Origin: Dasypus novemcinctus | Taxonomy: Eukaryota > Chordata > Mammalia > Cingulata > Dasypodidae | NCBI RefSeq assembly: GCF_030445035.2 | Contig: NC_092216.1 | Location: forward strand, 16,059,405 to 16,123,404 | Length of the DNA stretch: 64,000 nucleotides | Direction of reading: 5' to 3' | Shown: positions 21,205-32,605 of the stretch, piece by piece | How positions within the stretch are numbered: the first letter of the stretch is position 1 | How the letters are laid out: each line of letters opens with the position of its first letter | Program-made: the position numbers and the translations under genes | Notes under the pieces: generated by a model | Told to the model about the DNA's origin: nothing | The model's database searches: none | Seen by the model: the letters and a program-made list of their open reading frames with translations, nothing else

Positions 21205-21338
21205 TTTTTTTTTTTTTTTTTTTTTTTTTTACCCCATGTCAGTATGGCATTGACTGATAACTGTTTTGAAAGGTGTTTGCAACTAAAATACTGGGAGAGG
21301 CCAAGCTCAATTCTCTGGGTAGGGTAGCTGTGAATTGT
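21205..21338 (-). other. 26-T tract and unidentified short retroposed-looking sequence
   Basis: A pure T tract (21205-21230) abuts the presumed L1 5' end. On the minus strand this would be a poly(A) tail after ctgacatggggt. The adjoining sequence is cut by an LTR at 21339 and probably resumes at 21732. It may be the 3' end of a processed transcript, but no AATAAA is seen and I do not recognise it. Confidence 0.4.
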
Positions 21339-21725
21339 TGTCCCGGCCAGCGGGACGGTAATGGGCGCTCGAAACCTGCCGAGAAAGAATGGTGGGACAA
21401 GAGACATGAAGAATGACAGCAAGACAGGGTTCTGATCAAGCTGCGAAATTTTTATTGAGGGAACAAAGCATATATACTCTTGGGAAGGGGAAGGGCGGTG
21501 GGTGGAGGTAGAAGCTAGGGATTGGCTATTTCTGTTGCTGAGGTAGAAGGCAGACTTCAGTTTCACGCCTTGCGCCTGAGCACTATCTTATCAGTCTGGG
21601 CAGTGGTGGGAAACAGAGAACAAGGGAGCAGGGAGGGAGAAGAACAAGGAAGTGGGCTCTGCTCTGCTGGCCCTGTTGCCGGCATTGCTGAACTCAGTGT
21701 ATACTCGTATTGACCGCTCCCAACA
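21339..21725 (-). mobile_element. solo LTR, 6-bp duplication (antisense copy)
   Basis: Runs on the plus strand from tgtcccggccagcgggacgg to cgctcccaaca, flanked by exact 6-bp duplications aattgt (21333-21338, 21726-21731). Length 387 bp. It is the same family as 22638-23108 in the opposite orientation: both share the antisense/sense pair tctcggcaggttt, the polymerase II signals and the gacagcaagacaggg-type R region. The reverse-strand TATA (around 21472) and AATAAA (around 21450-21455) are close together. Confidence 0.92.
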
Positions 21726-21807
21726 AATTGTCAGAAGCCAACCCTCATAGGAGCTGGAGAATAAGTACCTTTGATAGGCCTGACAAAGGGAATCTGGGGT
21801 GGAGTAT

Positions 21808-22235
21808 TGTGATGGTATGAAGCTATATATACCCAAGAAAAACATAGTCTTACCTCTATTTCATTCCTATAATGTAAACCCATTGTAAGTAGGACTTTTG
21901 AGAGACTACTTTAGTTAAGTTGTGACCCACCTTATTCAGAATGGGTACTTAATCTTATTTCAGGAGTCATTTGTAATGAAATTCAGACAAAGAGAGAAAG
22001 CTACCAAAGCTAGAAGCTGAAATCATTGAAACCCAGAAGAAAGTCCAGCAGCTCTGCCATGTGTCTTTCCATGTAACAGAGGTGTCAAGGAATGCCAGCA
22101 GCCATCTTTGGGAAGAATACATCGATGATGCCTTGATTTGGACATTTCCCTGCACTCTAAAAATAAGCAAGCAAATTCCATTGCTCAGCTGAACCATTTC
22201 ATGATAATTTGTTTTAAACAGCCTAGTATTTAATG
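21808..22235 (+). mobile_element. MaLR-like LTR, diverged
   Basis: Starts tgtgatggtatgaagctata and carries the family phrases acagaggtgtcaaggaatgc, tgccttgatttggacatttc and, near the end, aacagcctagtatt. The exact right end and duplication are not clear. Confidence 0.68.
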
Positions 22236-22637
22236 AAATATTTCATTAAAAGCAAGTATGAACAGTATCCCCTTCAATTGACCCTTTGCATAAATCAAAT
22301 CTACTTGCTTCTTCCTTTAAGTTCACTATACACAAGAACAACTTCTCCCAGATTATAGTTGGTCATAATTTCTAGGGACTTATAAAGGAAAAGGGTTAGT
22401 GAAACAAAATGCCAACCTTTCCCACATCCTTCTCTCCCAGGTGTGAGCTCCTAATAGACTCCTAGAGCCACAGGCCCTCCTGCTGCAGACTTGCTGCTTC
22501 TCAAAGCTGCTGCTCCCTATCATGCCAAGAGGTTTTAAAGTGCAAAATTTTTATGCATCACTCAGCACATATTTCAAGGCAGGGCTAGGTCCCTGAGATA
22601 CCATGGTAAAATATTGGATTTTCTTCCAGACAATTAT
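22236..22637. other. unique sequence, nothing recognised
   Basis: AT-rich 0.4 kb between two LTRs. No gene, RNA or repeat family identified. Confidence 0.45.
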
Positions 22638-22972
22638 TGTTGGGGGCAGTAAAAATGAGCACACACCGAATTTAGCAGAGCCAGCAGCACGGCCGCCGGA
22701 GCGGAGCCAACTTTCCTATTTGAGTAAGCTATAATTAGTTCACCACAACATGGTGGGTCCCACATCATGGCAGAACTCAAATCTGCCCTGTTACTTCCTC
22801 ATTCTTCTTCCCCCTCAGTTCTTTGTTCTCTGTCTTCCCGCCACTGCCCAGGCTGATAAGATAGTGAGCACAGGCAAGGCGCGAAACTAAGGTCTGCCTC
22901 CCACCCCGGCGACAGCAACAACCAATCCTTAGCCTCTACTACCTCACTCCCCGCTCCTCCCCCACCCGAGGG

Positions 22973-22980
22973 TATATATA
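22973..22980 (+). promoter_or_regulatory. TATA box of the 22638 LTR
   Basis: tatatata, 21 bp before AATAAA (22994-22999). A caaccaatcc CCAAT-type element is about 50 bp upstream. Confidence 0.7.
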
Positions 22981-22993
22981 CTTTGCCCCCTTT

Positions 22994-22999
22994 AATAAA
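22994..22999 (+). terminator. LTR polyadenylation signal
   Basis: AATAAA just upstream of the predicted start of transcription, as in the 14518 LTR. Confidence 0.6.
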
Positions 23000-23108
23000 G
23001 TTGCAGTTTGATCAGAACCCTGTCTTGCTGTCATTCTTTGTGTCTCTTGTCCCACCATTCTTTCTCGGCAGGTTTCGGGTCTCCGTTGCCGTCGCGCGGG
23101 CCGGGGCA

Positions 23109-25536
23109 AATTATATGCTAACTTTTATCTTCTCTGTCAAATACTTATTAAGTGTATGGATGGGACCAAAATACATGAAGAACAGACAGCCATTCTCTTG
23201 CCATGGAATTTTAGTGGTCTATAATCTTGGACTCACATTGTGGCCTCTATGTTTTGTGAGTCAGTGACAGGAGTATGAGAAGGCAAATAAAATTGTTAGG
23301 TCATATACAATGGGGGAGAAGTTGATATGATGATTATCCACATCCTCTGGTGGTAGGACTTCTCGAAATCCAATTGTAATTTTTCTCTGCATGGAATCAA
23401 AGGATTTGTTAATCAGAACCAACTTTTAAAAAATAATTTACTCTTTATCATAAAAGTATGTCTTACACACATGAGGCAGTGGTCAAATAGATAACTATAG
23501 TGTGTGTCATTTTTAAGTGTTAACATTTAGCCTCTAAATACCTTCCCCATTTGGAAAAAAAAACATACATTGAACCACTCATGATATATCTTAGAAGGTA
23601 ATTGACAATGTATTAACTAATTGTTGATTTGACATTTTTGTAAATACCAGTTTATTATTTTAATTTTGCACGGGGCCTCATTTGCTTCTCTTAAATTAAT
23701 TTGTGGGTTTTCTATTTGGAAGGAGTCATAGCTTCTGTTTACATTACCATATAAACTCTAAAATATGTATATTTGTAAATGTTTGTCTTTATTCTTAGGT
23801 ACTAGTTTACAGATGTCTTAAGATATTTCGATACAGAAACTATAATATTCAGTAGTAGGCTGTTAGAGTGCGCTTAGTGCTTAGTTTATCTAGATGCACA
23901 CACACTGTTAAATAATGTCTAAACATTAATCATTTTGATTATAAAAATATTGTTTTAGAGCTTGCAATATTCTTAATTTTATGTAATTATTATAATTGAC
24001 ATATAATTCTTGATCTCAAGAATCTCTTCAGCAAATTCAAAGAAATAAGATCAAGTGTTTGAGTTGATAAGAGAAGGAAGAAAACTGAATTCCAGTACAA
24101 AATATTAGTCTTCAGAAATACATAATTTTACATAATTTACTTAATTTGGCACAAAAATGCAGATATGCAAAATGGATGGAAGAATATATGACCAATATGC
24201 ATATGAAGGATAGCTACTATGCACCCCACAAAACACATTCTTGCCTTGTACTGGTGTATGTGCATTGGGGAAGAAGTGTTCTAATAAAAAATGAAACGTC
24301 TCATTTTTCTCTCATTTTAGAGTTAAAATTCATCATTTCATTTTATAGTTTGGGAGCATATTATTGCTCTGTTTATTTGTAGACAGCTTAAATGCTAAGT
24401 AGCAATAGGTCAAAATTCAATGCAAAATATTTCTTCAAGAAGATATTACATTTCCTAAACAACTAGAATATATTTCATTTCTTTTTTTCCCAATGAAAAA
24501 TGGATCAGAATTTCTTCTTAGTATAGACTCCAACGTACAGTTTTGCTTAAAAATATAATATGGCCTTTAAATTACAAAGTTAAATATATAATTGAAATTT
24601 AACAAATATTTAAGCAAAATAATACAATGAAAAAGAGCCATTTGTAGATGGCATTGGATATGTCATAGCCACCATCATCCATTTGTCTTTTTAAAGCACC
24701 TCTTTTTTTTTTTTTTTTTCCTTTGCGACTAAAACATGTAGGTGCATGTCTCCGACTATATTGGTCGATAGAATGGATTCTCGTCCTTTCGTTCAGAAAG
24801 GCATAGCTACTTAAGCTCAATCCAAAAGCTTACTTTGAAAAGGCTCTGAATCGTGAGTGAGTATTGCAAGTATAGAAGTAATGACAGGATTATTTTAATC
24901 TCAATATAAGCAGCTAGATTAGTATGATTTTATTGCAAGACTCTTCCTGCAGACTTCAAAGTTGCCTTGATTTTTCAAGGGCTGTAAATCTGATTCTTTC
25001 TTTCTCACTCAAAATTTTAAATAATGCTGGGAAGGTGTTTTCCATCCTATCCACATTTATTTCTCCAAATTCGCCAGTGGAAATCAATGGGAGTTGGAGG
25101 TGTTAATATTAATAAATATAAATAGCTATTATTTCAAATGCGGTCTCTTTATTATAACCAATCAATCCATTTTATGGAAACTGGAATGGTGCTAGTAAAT
25201 CAGGAAATGATTTTTTCCCTTATTTTCATCTAGACTGAAAATATCCTAAATAATTTTACTTTCATATGGCAGAAATAGCTTATACCCTTTATGTTAAGGA
25301 ACTCACCTACCCCCACCTCCTTCTTTGGGGAAGTCACAAATATGTGCTTATTTAGCCATCCTCCAGCCTTCTGCCACTCCCATCTACTTTTCTGTCATGT
25401 ATCCACAGCCTGGGGGCAGGGAATGTTAATTCCAAAGAAAATGCCCTGCCAAAGATATTATCTAATAAGCAGATGCTTATTAGAACATGAATTCTCAGTA
25501 ACAGGGACCCTTCCCCTGAGTAGATAAAAACCACAG
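23109..25536. other. AT-rich sequence, no gene; one CpG-bearing block
   Basis: No recognisable gene or repeat family except the poly-T-associated block at 24701-24832. Several segments (for example 23420-23700) have L1-like A/T bias but cannot be assigned. Confidence 0.45.
24701..24832 (-). other. unidentified retroposed-looking block with poly-T and clustered CpG
   Basis: An 18-T tract (about 24703-24720) is followed by about 110 bp containing at least five CpG in an AT-rich, CpG-poor region. On the minus strand this reads as a short transcript end with a poly(A) tail. The minus frame is open for 37 codons up to the tail (within 24599-24820, containing LNERTRIHSIDQYSRRH). I do not recognise it as a known small RNA or gene 3' end. 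Confidence 0.4.
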
Positions 25537-25745
25537 CAATGCTTCAGTATTGGTTCATCAATTGTAGCAAATAGACCACACTAATGTGTTAATGTTAGTG
25601 CTAATGTTCATAAAAGGGGAAATTATGTGTGTGGGAGGGTAGGGGGAGCAGAGGAATTCCCTAAACCTTCAGTGTAATTTTTCTGTAAATGTAAATTTAA
25701 ATTTATCTAAAATTAAAGTTTATAATTACAAAAAAAACACAAAAC
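25537..25745 (+). repeat. L1 3' end (L1MA/L1MB-like)
   Basis: Shows the 3'-terminal order of older L1: ttcatcaattgtagcaaata, ccacactaatgtg, a g-rich gtgtgtgggagggtaggggg, gtgtaatttttctgtaaatg, ctaaaattaaagtttat, then an A-rich tail. Confidence 0.75.
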
Positions 25746-28700
25746 AAATACACTCTAAATGTATAGATCTGTCTCTTTTCTCCACTTTCTTCTGGTGTGA
25801 CGTAAGCATGCAGAGCTACCATCTATCAACCCCAGCCTACAGCAGTTTTGGCTGTCCCAAGTTCCCCTGTTTCTTTGAACTCTTTGTGCTATATACATGA
25901 CAAGTAGATTCTTTGCCTATTCTGGACTTTTTAGTCTGTATAATAAAGGGATCATCTGAAAGATTCTGTTGTGCCCTGAACCTGTGTTCTCATCACATAC
26001 CATTATAGCAACTTGTTCCACCCTTACCTTGGCTGTCTTAGATATACAGGAGCTTTTCAACTTTCTGCCATGATTTAGTTCAGAGGGACCTTGACATTTT
26101 CAAATTTCCAAAGACAATGCATTGATGTACTGCACCGATGACATAGTGCTGAGTATTGGATATAAAGAGCCTGAAGAGGCAGATATATTAGTTGCTGTGG
26201 TAACACAGGTAAGCAAGAAGGTTGGTTAATTGCAAAGAAGTGTAGGAACCAGCTCCAGTGAAATTTCTAGGTAGTGTTGTGGTTTCTTTGGAAAAAGTTG
26301 TGGTGCCAGATTAAGTTAAGAACAAGCTTGAGTTTTGTAGTCACACTAGAAGGTTTCTGGGAGTTAATTTAGCTAATATAACTTTGAGAGATAATTTGAC
26401 TCTTTTTTATTCAAATTTAAAATACATATTTATTTGATTCAATAATTCTACACTGTGTTATATACTTTGGAAGAGAAATTATATATATCAAGGATGTACC
26501 TACAACAGATATTATATGGACTATTAGTTATATTGTTATTACACAGAATATTAGTTGTATTAATAACAAGAAAAAGATAAAGGAATACCATAATTGCTAT
26601 CAGTGAGGTTTTGGATAAATGAATAATGTATATGATATCCATATTATAACATATTACAAAGCAGGTAAAAAGTGTGATTTCAAAAAAATGACAAATTTTG
26701 AAAGATATACTTTTGAATGGAAAAATCAATTTGTAACTAAATGTACAATAGCATGACCTCTATGAAAAGCATACTGTTAGTATGCACTTCTTTATATATA
26801 AAGTATATATAGTAACAGTATGCTATATATATACACACACACACACACATACATACATATATAATAATTTGTATGAATATACAGCATACTAATGACTATG
26901 GAACTCTGAGACAGGAACTATGATAGAGGTTGTTTTTCAAAGGTCAATTTACCTTTATATAAAATGTTTGAATTTTCCTTTTATGAGAGGATAATATATT
27001 CATATATGATTTTTATAATGAAACTTTAGCATTAAACAAGAGAAAATTTAAGTGAATTGCTCAAGGCAAAGAAGTTAATTTGTGCCCAAGTCAAGATTAA
27101 ACCTAAGAATTCTGACACATGACACACATTATCTTATGCTTCATTCTTGCAAATGACTGATTTTCATTAGGCATTTCAACCAGCTTAAAAATAATAATAA
27201 TAATTACATCCAAGATAAAATGATGAAAACAATGTCTTCCATCTTTGCCATATTTTGTAGTAATTAAATGATTTTGCTAGGCTTAAAGCTGGCTTTAACA
27301 AGGAGGTTAATGAGTCTTTTTCACAAATTTGTAATAAGCAGAGGACACGTGGTTTCAGTCTTCCTCTAGGCTACTGGGTTTAAAGCATTAATGTGTATAA
27401 GAATCATTTTAACCATTTGTTAAAATTGGAGGTTTCCAAATACAGTATCAAGAAAGTCTGAAATAGTTCATCCTGGCTGTTCTGATGAGTCTACAAGATT
27501 ATTAAACACTCTAGGTGATTTTGTTATGTCCATTTTTTAAGCCTGTACTTGGACAAACCCTCTTTAGACATGACTGGTCCCAGCTCCCATCTGCTTTTAT
27601 ACAGATTTATGTTACTGAGTTCTGTCAACTGAAAAATCCAGTAAAAACTCCTTTAGGGCTCACCAAAGGCCCCCTCCAAATAAGCTCAGAACTCTAAATT
27701 GATGCAATCTGAATAAACGGAAAAAGATAGCTTCTCATTAGAAACCAGACATTATTACAGAAGTGGAGTACTGGAGGGGAGGCAGAAAGTGACATTTCTT
27801 AAGAATGGATGCAGTCATCTCTTGATTCGAAGTGATTTTTTTAGATGGCCACCTATGTAAAGCAGCTTATCCCTATTTTTGTGGAATCTTCTCACATAAC
27901 TAGGTTAAAAAACAAAACAAAACACTTCAAGTGTAACCATTCCTTAATTTGAATTTTTCTCCTTTTTTAGTGACAGATTTTAAAAAACATTTTATCAATT
28001 CATAGAAATTTAAAAAAAAAAAAGAAACAGTAAAGCTAGTCATTAGTAGGAATATGATGTAATGTCCCATTCTACTCTTTTAAAATATAAATATGTAAAC
28101 CCAGGGATTTTGCAAAGGACATTTCCTCTGGCATTCAGAAAGCATGTTCAATGATCATTTCTTCTAAAAGGTAAACTCTGATAACTTTCTTATACTTGTG
28201 CCTTGTGCCATGGTGATTTAAACTTATTTTTAATTTCATAACACTGTTTTATTCTTTAGTGTGAAGGCTGATTTTAGCTATTACTCCTTTGCAAGTGGGT
28301 TTAAATCAATAGATATGAAAAACATATAATCCAATTTTACTATTTATTTGGAAAGGGAGAGTAGAAGGAAAATATTTCTTTGATTGTAAATAAGGATAAC
28401 TGTTTCCTGAGTCATTTTATCTCTATATTCCTATTCCACTCAAATTATGGACAATGAAGTCATTTTCATTCTTTGAATTTGTTTTAAATCAACACCTAGA
28501 TGAATATGTACTGTTGTAGGGCAGATTATCATATTACTCCCTAAGACATATTGATTCCCCTTCTTTTAATACAAATCCAACCAATTTCCCAAAACACTTG
28601 GCTATAGTGATGGCAATGTTGACAATTGTAGGCAGTAAAATTCTATTTGCCACAGCCAAAGTTTCCAGCACTTGTCATCTCTGCATTTATTCCTCTGGAA

Positions 28701-29640
28701 GACTATTCAGAAAAGCCATTTTTATCACTGTTTATATTCCCATTACCGGCAGTTACATTAAGTACAGTAATCCAGGCAAAAATAAGAGAGAAGTTTACAA
28801 TAGGTTTATATATTACTGAGATACTTTAGCAAGAGCTCAAACTATTTCAAAATATGAATACTAGAATATTTAAAACTATTCTATTTTTTTTAGTATTCAT
28901 TTATTTAGCCAATATGCAACAATTGCAATGTTTTCTTACTGGTTGTTTTCCAATAAGATGTTTTTAAAGCTGCTAGTTTCTTATGGTCCTGTCTTTTAAC
29001 TTCATGACTAATAATTTATTCAAAATATCTCACTGTATTCTCCACTTTAGAATGACTTTTCTTCATTCGTTACTACACGCTCACATAATAAACACATAAG
29101 TAGAACATAGAATATATAATATAGAACATACATAAGGAAAACACACATGCACAAATGGCAATGTTGACAATTACAGGCTGTCAGTGGGGCAATGAATTAG
29201 ATTAATCTCATTGGTAGTTTGAAATTGGCAATGGAAGCAATATTTACATCAAGGAAATTTGCAAACACTACAAGTCAGGGTTTTGTGACTTTTTTTCTTT
29301 TTTCTTTTTTAAAGGTGGTTGTTAAACACCACTTTACCACTGGGCTTGTTGAATATATGTGTTTTCACAATGGTTGCATAAATGATTAGAGAATTCAGGA
29401 CCTTTCTGAATTTAAACATCAAGTAAACAATGATTCAGGGATCTGGTTCAAATTTGTGTTTCAGTGGGTAATGGGTGATGTGCCTTCCCTAGGCTATGCT
29501 ACCTCCTATTGCTTAGTACCATTACAGTTCCCCAACTTGGCTGCCAAGGCATAGCAGTCTTATATTAGGTGCACTTTCAAGAAAGTTCACTATTTTTGGG
29601 CATATTTCAAAAACCACATGAATTAGTCAAAGCATTAACT
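25746..29640. other. AT-rich sequence, no gene recognised
   Basis: About 3.9 kb without a recognisable gene. A microsatellite and hairpin lie at 26768-26866. A short repeated phrase (atggcaatgttgacaatt) occurs at 28610 and 29155. A part around 25780-26060 could be an old LTR but cannot be placed. Confidence 0.45.
26768..26866. repeat. 12-bp inverted repeat with AT core plus (CA)n/(TA)n microsatellite
   Basis: agcatactgtta (26768-26779) pairs perfectly with taacagtatgct (26813-26824) around an AT-rich 33-bp loop, followed by tatatatacacacacacaca. A third agcatact occurs near 26883. Confidence 0.8.
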
Positions 29641-30195
29641 CTTTTTTTTTCTTTGTTTTCATTTGTTTGTAAAGAAACTTTAGATTACATAAATGATACA
29701 TCAGAAATATAGGAGATTCCCTTATACCCTACCTCCTCCCCTCCCACATTTTTTTCCCATTAACAACCTTTTTCATTAGTGTGATGCATTTGCTACAATT
29801 GATGAACACATATTGAAGCATTGTTAATAAACCTAGTCAATAGTTTACACTATAGTCCATACTTTTGCACTGAACATTTTTATAGGTTAATGCAATGTCC
29901 TGTATCAATCATGGCAATGTCATTCAGAACAGTTCCAACATCCCAAAAATGCCCCACATTACACCTATTCTTCCTTCTTTCCGTCAGATCCTCTGTTGGC
30001 CACTGCCTTTAAATCAATGTTATAAATTCTTCCATTTTTAGACTAATAATACTTCTTCTTTAGTCCATATTTGCATTCCCTCTTATGTTTGTTCATCCTT
30101 CAGTCTTGAGGATTTCAGGATGGTGAGGCCCACTCTTTTTCTAATTGAGGGACCTTAGATTCCACGGGACATATTAACCCTTTATTTCAGTTTGA
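29641..30195 (-). repeat. old L1 3' UTR (antisense)
   Basis: Starts with a T-rich run and follows the antisense order of older L1 3' ends: gtgtgatgcatttgctacaa, ttgatgaacacatattgaag, ctagtcaatagtttacacta, then attcagaacagttccaacat and tcctctgttggccactgc. Confidence 0.65.
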
Positions 30196-32193
30196 ATATT
30201 TGGCTGCATACAGGTTATTGCAGGTATACAATGCTACCTGGTTTCCATGTTTTGTTTTGTTTTTCAGTATAAATTACTTTAATGAATACCAAAAACAGTT
30301 TAAATAGATAGATAGATTTAAATTTTATTTTTACAGACTGACCCTTTTCCTGCAGAAAAGCAAAAAGCAATTTTAACCATGGACATTCTCTTTCCAAAGC
30401 TGTAGGGCAGAGAACTATCTAAAGAATTGCCATATTTATGTTTTTCTAAATATTTTAATCCATCTTATGACAATGGGTTCAGTTTAAAATTATTGATAAG
30501 AAAATTAGTTCAGGGGAGTAAACAGCAACATTTCAGCCTTTAATTCACATTTTACTGTGGATCTAGGTAAAGCATCATATAGAATTGATGGTATATTTAA
30601 TCTTTGCTTGTTATATCAATTAAGCAAATCTGGACTCAGCTAGGGGAACATGATTTGAAAAGACTATTGTAAAAGAAGAAATGGATTATTGCAATAGGGC
30701 AGGGGCTCTTACTATCAGGATAAACTCTAGCTTCCATAAGATTTATAAGGGTCTCAAAGTTCAGCCAGAAAAAAAAAATGCTTTTCTTTCATAGAGAAGA
30801 GTAAGGAAATCTAGAAGAAATCGATAGTGAGGGAGTTGAATGATGTTGGGGAAGTCACAGACAGCTCAGTTGTAATCTCCTTGCTCTCACCTAACCCCTT
30901 CATTTTCTTTTATATTTCAATATGCTTCCAGTTCACAATCTGGGGAAGATGTTAGGCCTAATGGAATGGAATATCCTGACTGTACTTTGAACTCCACACA
31001 CTGTATACAAAGGGTGCTTGATACATGCATTTTGTTCATTGGCAGAGACCCTTCCTCTGGGGTGTATAAATATCCAGCTTTGAACAGCCCCGTGTACCCA
31101 AGCAAAACAGGGCATGCGGAGCTGTCATCCACAGACACTGGCCAAAGCAGTTTCTCTCCCCAGTCAACTGGCCATGATAGGACCTCTTTCCCTGCTCTTT
31201 TGGGCTCCTTGTGCTGTGCAACTAACCATGATGCACAATATAGCAACTTGCTCCACAGATGAGCGGGTGACATGATCAGACATCTTATCAGTGAATGCTT
31301 ATCCCTGAGGTCAGCCAGTTCTGAGTGGGGATCTTAAGGAGGGGATATTCCATCCTGTTCCATTGCCAAAGTATGGGCAAATTTTGGTGGAAGTGCAAAA
31401 ACCTGATCAAAGTTTGGTCAAATCAAGTTAGTGGGTATTTTGTCCAGATTGGTCAGTGGAGGTTAAAAGTTCAACTAATCATTTAGAGACAGAGAAAGGG
31501 AATTTGGAATGTCTGTCTCTGGACTTGTCTTGTCAAAGGGGTTATCTGTGAGTTTTATCTAAGTCATCTGGAGGAGGGTAATTCTTTTCAGTAAGTCATT
31601 TCCTGGGGGGGGGGGGGGGGGGCGGGGGGAGGACAGAGTGGTTTGGAGAATATTGACCATAGCTGGTTTTGTTTTCAAGGAGCACAGGGTTCAGGTAAAG
31701 TTCAACAGTATCAGTTACATTTTTGTGTGTGTGTCAGATTTCTGATCAAGTCCAACATCTTTTTTGTTCAACCTTATGCAAAGTTCCTCACATATCTCAA
31801 ATATCAACTGAGCAGGTGGTGGACTGTAAAAATGATTGGAGATGAACATATCCCTCATACAAATCTGAGATTTAATGAACAGTGGGATTCAAACTGTCTT
31901 TTTCATTTATTTCTAATCCTTTGTGTATCATGCTGAAAGTTTGCAAATATTCTTTTTTTCTAGCTTTTCAACCACTTTGGTTACCTGTAGCTAATTAAAA
32001 AATCACTTTAACACCTGGTTGCTCAAAACAAAAATTAATTATTTTACTCACAAATGTGTAATTTGAACATGGCATGGGCTTGGGAAACTTGTTTTCTCCT
32101 TGTGGCATCAGTTGAGGTGACTTGGCTAAGGACTAGAAGATCCATTGCCAAGGTAGCTTACAAACGGGATTATAAAATTTGTGGATATCAATA
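30196..32193. other. unique sequence, one long G tract
   Basis: No gene or family recognised. A 118-codon minus frame (30917-31273) mirrors a plus frame and has no known domain. A G tract is at 31605-31634. Confidence 0.45.
31605..31634 (+). repeat. poly-G tract, possible G-quadruplex
   Basis: 18 consecutive G, one C, then six G and AGGA. Four or more G-runs in a row could fold as a quadruplex. Length in such tracts is also error-prone in assemblies. Confidence 0.8.
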
Positions 32194-32605
32194 ATTTTTT
32201 TTAGATTTATTTTTATTTATTTCTCCCTCTCCCCCCCAGGTGTCTGCTCTTTGTGTCCATTCGCTGTGTGTTCTTCTGTGTCCACTTGCATTCTTGTCAG
32301 TGGCACCAGGAATCTGTGTCTCTTTTTGTTGTGTCACCTTGTTGTGCCAGCTCTCTGTGTGTGCGGTGCCATTCTTGGGCAGGTGGCACTTTTTTTCTCC
32401 TTTTTTTTGCTCTCCTTTGGGGCACACTCCTTGTGCATGGGGCTCCCCTACATGGGGGACACCCCCACGTGGCACGGCACTCCTTGTGCGCATCAGCACT
32501 GCAGGTGGGCCAGCTCACCACACAGGTCAGGGGGCCCGGGGTTTGAACACGGACCTCCCATGTGGTAGGCAGATGCCTTATCTATTGAGCCAAATCCACT
32601 TTCCA
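32194..32605 (-). mobile_element. DAS-type SINE (antisense)
   Basis: Antisense tail (ttttttttagatttattttt) followed by the DAS body (ggtgtctgctctttgtgtcc, agtggcaccaggaatctgtg, ttcttgggcaggtggcac) and an antisense tRNA head (gtttgaacacggacctccca, ttgagccaaatccacttt). Target duplication is weak. Short open frames inside are artefacts. Confidence 0.94.

Larger units (their letters stand above)
22638..23108 (+). mobile_element. solo LTR, 6-bp duplication (sense copy)
   Basis: Begins TGTTGGGGGCAGT and ends ccggggca, flanked by aattat at 22632-22637 and 23109-23114. Length 471 bp. It has tatatata at 22973 and AATAAA at 22994. Its U3 block gcgaaactaaggtctgcc ... gacagcaacaaccaatcc is clearly related to the block gggaaactcaagtctgcc ... 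cagcaacagcagccaccaat of the LTRs at 14518 and 44951, so the two LTR families share ancestry. Confidence 0.94.
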
